DNA of 64,000 bases from Selenia dentaria (Eukaryota > Arthropoda > Insecta > Lepidoptera > Geometridae), in contig OU862887.1 in the NCBI GenBank assembly GCA_917880725.1, forward strand, positions 9,674,501 to 9,738,500, given 5' to 3'. The first letter of the stretch is position 1; the number at the start of each line of letters is the position of its first letter. The translations under genes were made by a program, and so were the position numbers. A model generated the notes under the pieces. The model saw nothing but the letters and a program-made list of their open reading frames with translations, was not told the DNA's origin and did not search any database. Below are positions 22,632 through 33,011 of this stretch, piece after piece.

Positions 22632-22984
22632 GGTATAGAACAGTACTAACTACACCGTTCCATTATAATGTTAAGGTCGATGATGCCCAAGAACACAGTT
22701 TTAACGTTATCAAACTGAGTAGCCTTATCAAAATGATGATAATTAGGAATTTTCTATTAATTACGTTTTTATAATAACTATTGCTATGTGGAATTAATGC
22801 ATTTTTTTCTAAATTCTTAAAATATATATGTAGTTGTTGGCAACAAAAGTAGGTGAGATATAATTAAAAAATACCAGAAAGTATTAAAAACATGTTCTAC
22901 AAATTAGGTTAGTAATTTAAAATTTAATAGGTTATATATAATTTTAATAGGTACTCTTACTGCTGTATTTACAGCAAGTAAAAG

Positions 22985-23372
22985 TCATAACTTAATTAAA
23001 AGTAATTACTTAAGCAACTATTTCAATTCTATTGACTAGTGTTTGCCTAAAGTTAGAATAATCGAAGGCTGAAATACTTAGCCGAGTAATAGTCACCATT
23101 TTCTTTACTTATGCAATGAGAACACGTCATTCTTATTGGAAAAGTGAAGTTGTATAAAAATAGACATTGGCACACAAGTCTGAATTGTGAAGGATACGTT
23201 ATGCTGTAAAAATTAAAATCCCATGACAACTTCTAATACAAGTGTAAAAGATACATCCAATTTTGATAGGGTTAAGTCATTACCTACTTATGCATTTACT
23301 TTAGTAGGTAACGTTCATTGCTCGACTGTAGAATACAATTTTATGTTGAAATATTCTATCGCCAAAAAAATA
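22985..23372 (+). repeat. Interspersed repeat family G with TATA box, copy 1
   Basis: About 385 bases shared with 35350-35725. Conserved blocks: AAGTAATTACTTAAGCAAC, TAGTCACCATTT, GCAATGAGAACACGTCA, AAAAGTGAAGTTGTATAAAA, CACAAGTCTGA, GTGAAGGAT, GATACATCCA and TTCATTGCTCGACT. The TATAAAAATA followed by an insect-type start region makes it look like a promoter-bearing unit such as a solo LTR or a gene-derived relic. The short frame after 23223 is not conserved in the other copy. Confidence 0.6.
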
Positions 23373-23599
23373 CTTGTTTATGGTTTTCATACAAAATGTA
23401 TATTTATATATTAATATACGTTTATTCATATTACTGCAAAATAAGGTTGAATAAACATTCGACTAAAAGGAAGAAGGTTTTTCATTGTTCACACTCCACT
23501 TGTAGAATAGGTACCGTAAAAAGTGAAACACTTTTGAATAATACAAAATATTTGAGTAAAAATATGCGAGTCTTTCACTCTATTTGAAGCAACTAACGC

Positions 23600-24317
23600 T
23601 CTTTTCAGGCAGTGCGCTTTTTGCAACTGGCAGGTTTTCATTCAACTCGGTTTATAGTGAAAAGCAACGATGAATAAGGCCTGAGTTTGACGGATCGCTT
23701 ATAAATAACGACACGACTTGTTTTCAGCTTTGAAACAAAACTATCTTGTAAGTTCCCTCGATTAAAGGTATATCAAAATGTAGATAGATATTATAGATAG
23801 ATAAACAGTATTGACATACCACACTAGCACGGATTACTGTATAAAGCTGCAAACAATTAGTTTTGTGTGTTTTTATTGTCAATATTGACATTTTTGTTAA
23901 TGTGCTTTTTTGTAAATTAGTAATCGCGTTACTTGAATAGGGCTGTGATTGCGCTATTAGAGACTTTTTTATGTGACTGTGACTTGTTGGCCTTACTGTA
24001 AAGTATATGTCACCAAAAACAAAACTTGTGAAAAAACCAAGTCTCGCCAATTCAACAACTTAGTTACTATTTTCTACCCTAAAAAGTTTTGAGGTCGATA
24101 CCAAGTTGGTTAATTTATTCAGTCCTTATTGAAGGGACCTTCTGTCTTAAGGCACGCCAGGATACCAAGGCACTGTCAGCTGCTAGCGCGTGCGGACGTC
24201 GGCGAAATCAAGCATTTGCACCTCGTAAAAACGTATATACATGTATAAAAATAATGTTTACTTTTAAGTAAAAAAGTAATCCGTCAATGTTTGTGTATAA
24301 TTGCTATTTTTTTATAC
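23600..24317. other. Unassigned interval before a LINE
   Basis: No repeat family shared in the window. A GC-richer patch near 24150-24225 lies in a 60-codon frame of no recognised family. Confidence 0.4.
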
Positions 24318-25310
24318 TTTAGCGGAGATAGCGGGTGCGATGTTTTCTCTATTGCCCAACGAGGTTTTGATAAAGTGAGTAAGTGGCTTAAAAACAACGT
24401 TTTAACACTAAATATCGCTAAAACAAAGTACGTAGCGTTTGCTCTCAGATCAAACCTCCTCCCACCTACTAGCTTTGGCATCATTGCTCACACTTGTGGA
24501 TCAAATTCCATTAACTGTCGATGTCTCTCTTTGCAAAGGACTGATACCATAAAATATCTAGGTGTTATTATAGACCAGACCCTCACATTTAAGCCACATA
24601 TTGATGTTCTTGTGACTCGCGTTCGTAAATGAATTTATATATTTAAGACACTGAAGCAGGTGGCTGACATGAAGACGATTGAAATGGTTTACTACTGTCT
24701 CTGCCAATCAATTATTGAATATTGTATAACATCCTGGGGTGGCTCAGCCAAAATACACCTCATTGGTTTGGAGAGAGCACAACGAGCCGTCCTGAAGGTT
24801 GGTGCGGGTCTTACCTATCGCTTCCCTACAACGGACCTTTATAAAAGATGGAATGTTCTTACAGTTCGGAAAAACTTTATCATACATATCGTGCTGAAAC
24901 AACACTCTCTATTAGATTACGATCCAAACCTGTTGAAGGATAAACGCAGAAAGGATAAGGTCTGCGATTTACGCTCCTTTAATACCATCCACTTCAGCAA
25001 CTTTTTCGACTTTCTTGGCCCTTACTTATACAATAAGACAAACAAAATCTTATCAATATACCCTTTACACAAGACAAGCTGCAAAAAGGTTATTTCATCT
25101 TGGCTTAAAACTCTGGATTATGATGAGACAGAGAAACTTCTTAGCATAATTCATGGAGTGAGGCCCTGGTGACTTGTAATACAGGTTTTCACAAACCTAC
25201 TTCAGGCACTAGTCTCTCACAAAGCAGTTTTACCTAAGTTAAAATATTAGGGTTTACTTTATCAATAAGAACCTTTGTAGAGAGAAAATAAACAGATTTT
25301 ATTATTATTA
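24318..25310 (+). mobile_element. CR1/Jockey-group LINE, 3' part, 5'-truncated just after YADD
   Basis: The translated block begins SGDSGCDVFSIAQRGFDKVS, the region right after RT motif C, and runs KWLKNNVLTLNIAKTKYVAF, IKYLGVIIDQTLTFKPHID, with a stop at 24630-24632. A second frame (24660-25172) covers YYCLCQSIIEYCITSWGGSA, LERAQRAVLKVGAG, and ends SIIHGVRPW at 25170-25172. The 3' UTR carries AATAAA followed by (ATT)n at 25293-25320. The catalytic domains lie upstream of the truncation, so no activity is expected. It belongs to the LINE groups with a CR1- or Jockey-like C-terminus; exact clade not settled. Confidence 0.8.
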
Positions 25311-25317
25311 TTATTTA

Positions 25318-25690
25318 TTACATTAATGGTCTTGGTACAGTTGTACAAACTTTAAATTATTCTCCGTACTTAATTTGGGCATCTTAATATCACAAAAACA
25401 CGTCGGAAAAAAATTACAAAACACGTGTTAACTGCTTACTAGCCAACTGAAAACTAGCTTCGCCGACCACATGAAGCTAGTACACAAGCCAGGATAGTAA
25501 AGTCAGTGGTGGGAGGGCGCTACTGGCCTAAAAATAGAACTCCATCCTATTAAAAACTGTCCTGGCTTATGTACTAGCTTACTGTCTTAAAAATGAAGCT
25601 AGTTCTGTCTACAAGAAGCCAGAAGTACTAGCCTGCTAGCCCACTGACACTAGCTTGCTATCCTGGCTTGAAAATCTGGCCTCGTGTAAT
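25318..25690 (+). repeat. Foldback-rich repeat H, copy 1
   Basis: Dense with AGCCAGGATAGTAA, CCTGGCTT, CTAGCTT and their complements in both directions. Copy 2 at 26025-26445 aligns from CAGTTGTACAAACTTTAAAT through GGGAGGGCGCTACTGGCCTA to GGCTTGAAAATCTGGCCTCG. A third, inverted partial series (AGGCCAGGATAGCAAGCCAG and beyond) continues to about 25850. Confidence 0.7.
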
Positions 25691-26024
25691 GCCCGGGTGA
25701 CACGAAGCCTGTTTTTCAGGCCAGGATAGCAAGCCAGTTTTCTACTAAACTATCCTGACTTGCTGACCTGGCTTGCAACAAGCTAGTTCCGTTTACATGA
25801 GGCTTCATTATTTGAAGCCAGTACTATTGCAGTGACTGAGGTGACCAATTGCATGCGAAAAAAACTTCGAAACCTGTACCAATTTGCACTAGACGAAGTA
25901 GAATACGAATTACAAAAACGGTACAGAACAATACCAACTTTCTTTAATTCGCCACACATTTTTTGTACCTGATCACGTTAATAATTGTCTTTATAACATG
26001 GAAGGGTGGCGTTCTACAGACATT

Positions 26025-26445
26025 CATGGTCACGGTGCAGTTGTAAAAAACTTTAAATTAATCTCCGTATAAGTACGAAGGACGTGGATTTGAGATTTTA
26101 GAATACCCAAACCTTAGTTTGGGTATTTTAAAATCTTAAATCCACGTTAGAAAACACGTTAACAAAACACGTTACTGCTAAGTAGCCAACTGTAAACTGG
26201 TTTCGCCGGCCACATGAAGCTAGTACACAAGCTAGGATAGTAAAATCAGTGGTGGGAGGACGCTACTGGCCTAAAAATAGAACTCGATCCAATTAAAAAC
26301 TGTCCTGGCTTGTGTACTGGCTTACTAGCTTACTGGCTTAAAAATTAAGCTAGTTCTGTCTACACGAAGCCAGAAGTACTAGCTTGCTTGCTTACTGACA
26401 CTGTCTTGCTATACTGGATTGAAAAACTAGCCTCGTGTAACCCGA
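26025..26445 (+). repeat. Foldback-rich repeat H, copy 2
   Basis: Direct repeat of copy 1, offset about 720 bp. It carries a 66-bp hairpin (26082-26147) that copy 1 lacks in this form, and an extra ACTGGCTTACTAGCTT expansion. Confidence 0.7.
26082..26147. repeat. 31-bp-arm hairpin within repeat H
   Basis: ACGTGGATTTGAGATTTTAG and onward pairs with CTAAAATCTCAAATCCACGT-like sequence on the right; two mismatches over 31 bases and a 4-base loop (CTTA). Confidence 0.85.
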
Positions 26446-27254
26446 GCTTTACCCGCATATTAGTAAAACAGAGTGAGCCAGTAAGTAAGATTATCCGTTT
26501 GAAAACTGTTTTGAGTGCATTAATCTGTTCTGGGTATAGTGTAGAACCTGGTTTAGACTCCATACTATATGAAATTAATTTTGATGGTATAAACAGAATG
26601 ATTTTTTTTCTTAAGTAAAACAGTTTGAGTACGCGATATACGACTGCAAAGTCATTTCGCCAAGTATTTAAATAAATTATGGCCGTTCAAACTCATCCAG
26701 AGCTAAGTCAATTCAGATACGAACTGACTGCCATTCAGCAGACGAAATGAATGCAAATCAGCATCGCGATAAACAGGCAACAAGATCCGAATTTAAATTA
26801 AGCAATTTCCTAATGTGCCTTCGAGGAGCCACTTAGCCACTTAGAGCTGTCACTTGGGAATTTATTGAAGACTTATTTAGACAGTACAGATCTTGAATAG
26901 GTATAAAATAACTTAATATTGGTAGAGTAAATGGAGCGTGTTCTAAAAAAGATTTTCATTAACGGCTAAATCGAAAGATGGATATTCAGCAAAATGAAAT
27001 AGTATCGTGAACGAAAAGTTTATTATATTTTTTTTATATTAGTAACTGGATGGGCAAGCGCCATGTTTGGCCAGGACTATAGTCCTATTTGCCAACTGAT
27101 TTCCTTTTAAAACCCAAGCACAGCAATGCTACTTTTTGTTATAGTTTCGTGGTAGATGATGTGACACTGCGGTGATAATTGCAAAAGCGCTACAACCTAC
27201 CACGCCACCTGTAGGCCCAGTACAAAAATTTGCTAGAGTAACTTAATCGTATCG
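26446..27254. other. Unassigned interval
   Basis: About 800 bases without a recognised repeat or gene. A moderately GC-rich segment at 26680-26830 has no open frame with family resemblance. Confidence 0.4.
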
Positions 27255-27880
27255 TCGACGTATACAATAACACTCCAATGGATAAAGGGACACAGCGGAT
27301 CCAGAGGCAACGATGCGGCAGACGAGTTAGCAAGGAGAGGTTCCAACTTATGTCCAAAAGGACCGGAACCAATGATCCCGTTACCATTCAGCCAAATCCG
27401 AGCATGGATACGTGACACAACCAAAAGAAAACATCAAGACTACTGGGCAAGTATCACAGATTGCAGACAGTCTAAAGAGGCGTTCCCGAAGCTCAACCCG
27501 AAGTACTCTAGACAACTCCGCAATCTGAAACGCGACAAACTACGACGAATGGTCGGTCTTGTCACGGGACACTGCTCACTAAACAAACACCTGTTTATGT
27601 TAGGTGTTACAGACAGCCCCCTGTGCCGAGGGTGCCTGGAGGCAGACGAAACGGCCGCGCACGTCATCCTGGAGTGCAGTAGCGTGGCGTCACAACGGGC
27701 AGAACACCTTGGAACACCGAGGACCGTCAAGGAGGCCTGCACCGGCATCAGCGAGCTGCTGGCCTTCTTCGACGACATCGGGTGGCTGGACTAACGCGCA
27801 CCACCCGACATCACGCACAAAGTGCCGCATCGAGACGGCATGGGTGCGGAAAACAGCCCGCTGACCAAGTACCAAGTATA
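27255..27880 (+). mobile_element. LINE 3' end encoding an RNase H domain tail
   Basis: From about 27261 the frame reads LQWIKGHSGSRGNDAADELA, the last active-site block of RNase H (His in GHSG, Asp in NDAADELA). It continues open to the stop at 27792-27794. Near the end sit LVTGHCSLNKHLFMLGV and a C-x2-C-x8-H-x4-C zinc-knuckle-like cluster (LCRGCLEADETAAHVILEC). RNase H followed by such a cluster is the C-terminal layout of I, R1, LOA and related LINE groups. Upstream RT is absent, so the copy is 5'-truncated inside RNase H. The segment is GC-richer than its flanks and its frame is unbroken, which suggests a fairly young copy. Confidence 0.8.
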
Positions 27881-28049
27881 CAATAGCAACTATAAGTTAT
27901 CTTAGTTAAGAATACGTTTATAGAAGACATCAAATATAGAAATATTGGATGTCTTCTCAAGTTCATATTAATCTGTGACGCCTGGTATTTCCTCTTTTGT
28001 ATAGCAGTGGAATGTTTTAATTACAAATCAAACATCTTTACTTTAGTGA

Positions 28050-28236
28050 CAACTCATCATCATCATCATCTCAGCCGTAGGACGTCCACTGCTGAACATA
28101 GGACTCCCCCATGATTTTCCAAAAGGACCGGTTGGAAGCGGCCTGCATCGAACGTCGTCCTGCGATCTTCATCAGGTCGTCTGTCCACCGTGTCGGTGGA
28201 CGACCTACGCTGCGCTTGCCGGTCCGTGGTCTCCAC
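28050..28236 (-). mobile_element. RTE LINE 3' fragment
   Basis: Minus-strand 3' end beginning with (CAT)n at 28050, then CTCAGCCGTAGGACGTCCAC and matching the HmRTE-like tails at 40762 and 54705 up to GGTCTCCACTC. About 185 bases retained. Confidence 0.85.
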
Positions 28237-28341
28237 TCTGAACACACGAATCATTAGTGAATAGCACGGCTGATAGTCTGTACAAAGAGAGAACCGTTGT
28301 GGCGTTACAGTGAACTAACATTCAGATTATTTTGTGGCTGC

Positions 28342-28524
28342 CCAGGTGCGATTCTCTAATGATTCCTCGATGCGCTCGTCGACGAGCTCACCGATGTCAA
28401 ATACTTTATGAGATATCGCTCTTGTACAGAAGGTTGTTTTTCCAACGTTTCTTATCATCCCGTCATTTGTTTCACGGATGTTGTCAAAGATGCAACGATG
28501 TTTGCTCTTAGAGAATCGCACGGC
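28342..28524 (+). mobile_element. MITE family A, copy 5, with the longest open frame
   Basis: Near-complete copy with both arms. On the minus strand it is open from end to end: about 60 codons including CIFDNIRETND, NVGKTTFCTRAISHKVFDIG and ELVDERIEESLENRT. The same peptide with changes can be read in the copy at 54400-54578. Confidence 0.85.
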
Positions 28525-29218
28525 TGTTATTACTGGTATCTGTACGTGACGAAACTGTACTGTCAAGTGTGAATTTCGACACTTCTCTTTTTTGCAGACT
28601 CTACAATAAAAATAACATAGCGTTAAATGGATTGCGTTGATATGATTAATCTCGGTCCATTCCGCATTAAATCTGTTTAAGCGAATTGCTTAATTAATAA
28701 TTAATTAATGTTGCTATATTGAAACCAAATGGCGGTGGTTCACGTATCTACGTTGATTTCCTTAGAGATACCCCAATATTGCAGAGCGGATTTGCTAACG
28801 GGGAATTGATGACTGCCATGAATTGGTAGCAAGTTGATTATATAAGAATAACTACCTAGAGTATAAGTACCTTAGTGGAAGATATGTTCTCCATGTACTG
28901 ATGTATAGCTACGCCCCGCGGTTCGACCTGCGTGGTGATGGATGAAGAAAGTTTTTTTTTTATTTCTAAACCATCCCACGTCTCAAAAAAAAATCACGTT
29001 TCAAAGGTAACAAAAAATGGTGAGGGTAGTATCGCCACAGTATCGTAATGTTTGCGTTTAAACATCTCCCGTGACCATTAGAAATTTAACGACAGGCATT
29101 ATAAGGCACAATTTTTTCATATTTTTGTCACATTATATAGTTATATACATAATGAATAATATAAATAATAGAAACCGATATTCCAGTATGAATAGTTTCA
29201 GAGCTGTCATGGTTTTCA
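28525..29218. other. Spacer with a Helitron-like scrap
   Basis: TAGCTACGCCCCGCGGTTCG at 28908-28927, with a GATGGATGAAGAAAG block after it, resembles the reverse-complemented Helitron 3' end at 60097. The rest is unassigned. Confidence 0.35.
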
Positions 29219-29371
29219 GCCGTGCGATTCTCTAATAATTCATCGATACCCTCGTCGACGTGCTGACCAGAAACGTTAGAAAAACAACCTTGTGTACAAA
29301 GGCAATATCTCATAAAGTATTTTACATTGGTGAGCTCGTCGACGAACGCGATCATAAGAGAATCGTACGGC
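29219..29371. mobile_element. MITE family A, copy 6: second double-left-arm palindrome
   Basis: Both termini derive from the left arm. GTCGACGTGCTGACC near the left is mirrored by GGTGAGCTCGTCGACGAACG at the right, and the GCAACGATG right arm is absent. Architecture matches copy 4 at 12542, but the breakpoints differ. Confidence 0.75.
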
Positions 29372-29375
29372 TGTT

Positions 29376-29960
29376 AGCAGCTGTCATCTGAAATGAAGGT
29401 CAAGACAAAGTGTATCGTTTATCTTTAGTATTCTAGGATCATTAGTTTCCGAGTTATGGCAGTTTTAAGTTTGACAGCTGTCATCCGAAATAAAGATCTC
29501 AACCAGGTCTATCATTTCTCTTTAGAAACTAGTATTCCAAGATGCTCATTTCCTAGTTATCGCAGTTTTAAGTTTGACAGCTGTAATCCAAAAGTAATAG
29601 TGTTACTCGCTAGTCGTGCCTGCCAATTTCTTTCGTCGCTAGCTCAGCAAACTAGGTAGGTAGGATTCCTTTGGATCAGTAGGTTCGCTTTAATTTAACA
29701 GGTATGTTACTCACCAATAATTAACTAGAGAGTGTTATTTCTTTTGGCATAAACAAGTTCCGTATTATAGGATCAATAGTTTTCGGGTCAAATCAGTTTT
29801 AAGTAACAGCTGTCATCGGAAATGAAGATCTCGGGGCCACTAACATTTCTATTTAGGAACTAGTATTTAGGATGAATTGTTTCAGAGTTTTGGCAGTTAT
29901 AAATTTGACAGCTGTCATATGAAATCAAGATCTCGAGGAGGTTATAGTTATTCAGAATCA
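29376..29960 (+). repeat. About 102-bp minisatellite, 4-5 diverged units
   Basis: CAGCTGTCAT begins units at about 29378, 29477, 29579 (degenerate), 29809 and 29911. Each is followed by GAAATGAAGATCTCG, CATTTCTNTTTAGNAACTAG, and a TTATGGCAGTTTTAAGTTTG block. A partial unit (GATCAATAGTTTTCGGGTCA) precedes the 29809 unit. A unique segment at about 29605-29755 interrupts the array. Confidence 0.75.
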
Positions 29961-30164
29961 CTACCTTCGGATCAGAAGGCTTCGACTCTGTTCGGGCTAA
30001 ACTCGGGAATCAAACGATCTGACCTAATGAAAAAGCGAGTGTCTAATTAAACTCAAATAACCGGCATAAACTGACCTTTTGGACTGTACAGATTTTAACT
30101 TTAATATATCAGTTCGTACTGGAATATTTGCACATTTTTGTATTTTTCTCAACTCTCGTTCTCT

Positions 30165-30455
30165 TCTCGTTAGCGTAAGCCTACGATGGTTTAAGCACAC
30201 TATAAGGCCATGATTAATCTACTATATTCAGAATATAGTCCACACATTGCGCTATAACCATTCAGCGACGAGATTTAGACTTATATTTGATTGCCCAAAT
30301 TGCACACCTTCACCCCTTCTACCTGGCTCGATGGCGTAAGCGCACGATGGTGTATGCACACTGATAGGCTAGCTGCATTCTTCAGTTTTCAGAACATGTA
30401 CACTACTTTGCGCTGCAACCCTTGAGTCAAGAGATATTCAGACTTCAGTTTTGAC
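30165..30455 (+). repeat. Two diverged units of a roughly 165-bp tandem repeat
   Basis: GCGTAAGCCTACGATGGTTT recurs as GCGTAAGCGCACGATGGTGT 165 bases on. Downstream parallels are GCACACTATAAGGC/GCACACTGATAGGC and TTGCGCTATAACC/TTGCGCTGCAACC. Confidence 0.65.
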
Positions 30456-30639
30456 AGGCGACATAAAAAGCGTTTCAGTCTCGTTTCTATGAAAGCCATT
30501 TTAAAAACCTTTTCATATCAAATTAATTATTGAAATCGGTAAAAACATTTACAAGTTATGGCGTGGTGTATTTACACCATACATCGGTAGGGAACAATTA
30601 TTAGGAGGGAATATGTTAAGGTAAAATGGAAGGTACTTA

Positions 30640-31027
30640 CAAGATAGCCGGGTGACTCTGGATCTGATGGGGGCTGATGACCTTGAGTTCCTCTGGGTAG
30701 GCGTCCTGCCTTGTACGTCGTGCTGGAGGTTTGCTGGTCACTTGTGGGTATAGTGTTTGTGGAGCGGAGTTTATCGCGCACTCGAGTAAACGCGGAGCTG
30801 ATTTATTGTTTGTGCACTGGTTTAGGCGTAAACACGGGGGTTTTGGGTTTTGGTAAGGGTGCCAATTTTGACATGCGCGCTCGCTTAATTCGTTCGGCTG
30901 AGTCTCGCGGGCGAGAGTCGCCTCGCCTGACGTTTTACCGCCGCCGGCCAGCGAAGTGACGGGACGCGTGGGGGCGGCGGGACGCGCGCGGGAGGGTCTC
31001 CTCATTATCGTCGCGTTCGCGCGAACA
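30640..31027 (-). mobile_element. Candidate 3' LTR of the BEL/Pao relic
   Basis: On the minus strand a TGTTCGCGCGAACG start directly follows the end of the pol-like frame. The next about 380 bases are strikingly GC-rich and include AATAAA (reverse-complement TTTATT at about 30804). The inner end is uncertain and no second LTR is present, so this is a proposal. The reading frame continues into it, as often happens in BEL/Pao elements. Confidence 0.4.
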
Positions 31028-32350
31028 TCTTCCCCACGCGGCAAAGGTGTGGTGTGGTGCTCAATCGATAGACAGGCGGGCGATCTTGAGGACAGGTCGC
31101 GTCAAGATGCCCAAAGTCGTCTTGAGTTCCACCACTCGGGTGACGCCATCCCTTCCCGGGAGCGTCTTGGTGATGCGGCCCATGCGCCAGTGTAGAGGCG
31201 GCACCTGGTCGTCCACTATCAGTACCAGTTTCCCGACTTGAGGTGGGCTGGATCGGGAAGTCCATTTGGAGCGGGTTTGGAGGGTGTGCAGGTAGGACTT
31301 GGACCAGGATCACCAAAAGTGTTGGGATAAGGATTGGACGAGCTTGAACCTTTTTAGTGCAGAAATGGCTCGGCTTTCTACCGAATATTCAGGTAAGGCG
31401 GTGAGCGGACGGCCAATAAGGAAATGACCCGCGGTGAGTACCTCAAGATCCGCAGGGTCAGAAGAGAGGGGGCTGAGAGGGCGTGAATTGAGCACGGCTT
31501 CAATGCGCGCTAATAGAGTTGAAAACTCAAATGTGAGGCGTTGTTCGCCGACCACACGATACAGTAATTATTTAGCTGACTTTACCGCTGTTTCATGAAG
31601 TGCACCGAACCAGGGTGCCTTTGGTGGATTTAGCCACCACGTTATGTGCTGTTTAGAAAGCGTATGTGCGATACTGTCATTATTGGTTGCAAGAAAGGCC
31701 TGTATTTCCCTAAGTTCATTCCTAGCGCCTACATAATTTGTACCGCATTCAGACCTAATCAACGTGAGTACATCGCGCCTAGCAACAAAACGCTGTAATG
31801 CCCCAAGGAACGCTTCCGTGGATAACTCAGATACCGGTTCGAGATAGACCGCCTTCGTGGCGAGACATGTTACAACACAGAAGTAGCCTTTTAATAGCTT
31901 GGCGTTTCTAAGTGTACTGAATTTTATCAAAAATGGTCCAGCAAAGTCCGTCGTGACTTTGCTGAATACGGGCTGAACGTTTACGCGGTCGGCGGGTAAG
32001 TCGGCCATGTACGGGGCCTTAGGTTTAGCGCGGAAACGAAAACAATGTATACATTTGTATACTCGATGGCGAATTACGCGGCGGGCTGATAATATCCAGT
32101 ATTGCTGGCGTAAGAGTGAGTGCAGAGTGTCAGCACCTGGATGACAGTAAATTTTATGATAGTAGTCGATAATGAGATCAACTAGTGGACTTGAGCTGAG
32201 TAATATCAGTGGGTGCTGAGCTTCGTAACGCAGTGCAGACTGGGTGAGTCGACCACTCACTTTCAGTAAGTCGTTCTCTAAGAATGGTGACAGGCGTTGT
32301 ACACGTATCGTACATTCTTTGTTGTGTCTTAAGCGATGTATGTCTTCAGC
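31028..32350 (-). mobile_element. BEL/Pao retrotransposon, integrase and C-terminal pol relic
   Basis: Minus-strand frames carry the region before integrase (VSGRLTQSAL, ending near 32350), an HHCC-type zinc motif (H-x3-H in YHKIYCH, then CIHC), the first catalytic Asp (TTDFAGPF) and the third-site region APWFGALHETAVKSAK with its Glu. The second catalytic position reads RSECGTNYVGA, where the family has Asp, so the triad is broken. A stop and frameshift follow near 31565. The frame resumes as TFEFSTLLARIEAVLNSRPL, LTAGHFLIGRPLTALPEYS, then after another break near 31310 VGKLVLIVDDQVPPLHWRMG and TRPVLKIARL. Protease, RT and RNase H are missing. The fragment is GC-rich against AT-rich flanks. 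Confidence 0.85.
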
Positions 32351-32946
32351 ATGGTGTCACAAAGGAAAATGGGAATTAATTTTATAGACATTAATATATT
32401 TATTCACGAGCGCTGTTATAATGTTACGTAAATGTTTATTTATTTTACTTCTTTGATGTGTAGTACGAAGAAAGAGTAAACGTTTGTGTTTTATTTTGCA
32501 ACTAGTTTTAGGAAATTAGTTCGCAACGGTTAAACTATGAAATGATAGTGACGGTAACTGGACGTCAAAGTGTGCGACGGGGAGACCCGCCTGCTATTTT
32601 GCCTTCTTTTTTCATAATAAAGAACCTAATGGAATAAAAAAATTACTAAAAATAAATATTATTATATTAATGGGGTACTTACTGTGCCTTTTAGCGAATA
32701 CTAAATCTGGTGACAATCAGATAACATGCAAGGTACTCGTAACATTATAGGACTCTTTTTGTCGACTTGGTAAGTATTTCAACGGGCTACAATGCCGTGA
32801 ATAAGAAAAACTAAAAATATCATAAATAGGCGACGGAAATATTTTTTTAGCTCTGTCCGGCAAAAAGAAAGCATTTTTGTTATAAAAACTAATGTGGTTG
32901 TCACTCATTTTTAATAAGAAATACGGAATTACTTACTACCGCTATT
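32351..32946. other. Unassigned AT-rich interval
   Basis: Begins abruptly where the BEL/Pao similarity stops. No recognised gene or repeat. Confidence 0.4.
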
Positions 32947-33011
32947 GATAACGTCTCACTTAGCACTGAGCTGCTATTCTATTAATATTCTGTGCTAAGC
33001 GAGACGTCATC
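32947..33011. repeat. 20-bp-arm stem-loop
   Basis: GATAACGTCTCACTTAGCAC pairs with GTGCTAAGCGAGACGTCATC. The two mismatches would be G-U pairs or neutral in one RNA strand. The loop is 25 bases. It may be a foldback relic; no known microRNA seed was recognised. Confidence 0.7.

Noticed and set aside
27190..27875. Minus-strand and shifted frames over the RNase H LINE
   Set aside because: They are shadows of the plus-strand frame that carries the GHSG and NDAADELA active-site motifs.
29376..29960. Regularly spaced repeats as a possible CRISPR array
   Set aside because: Units are about 102 bp, diverged and directly adjacent, without constant short repeats and unique spacers. The genome is eukaryotic.
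30711..31241. Plus-strand frames across the BEL/Pao region
   Set aside because: They are opposite-strand frames in GC-rich DNA, where stops are rare. The minus strand carries the recognisable pol sequence.
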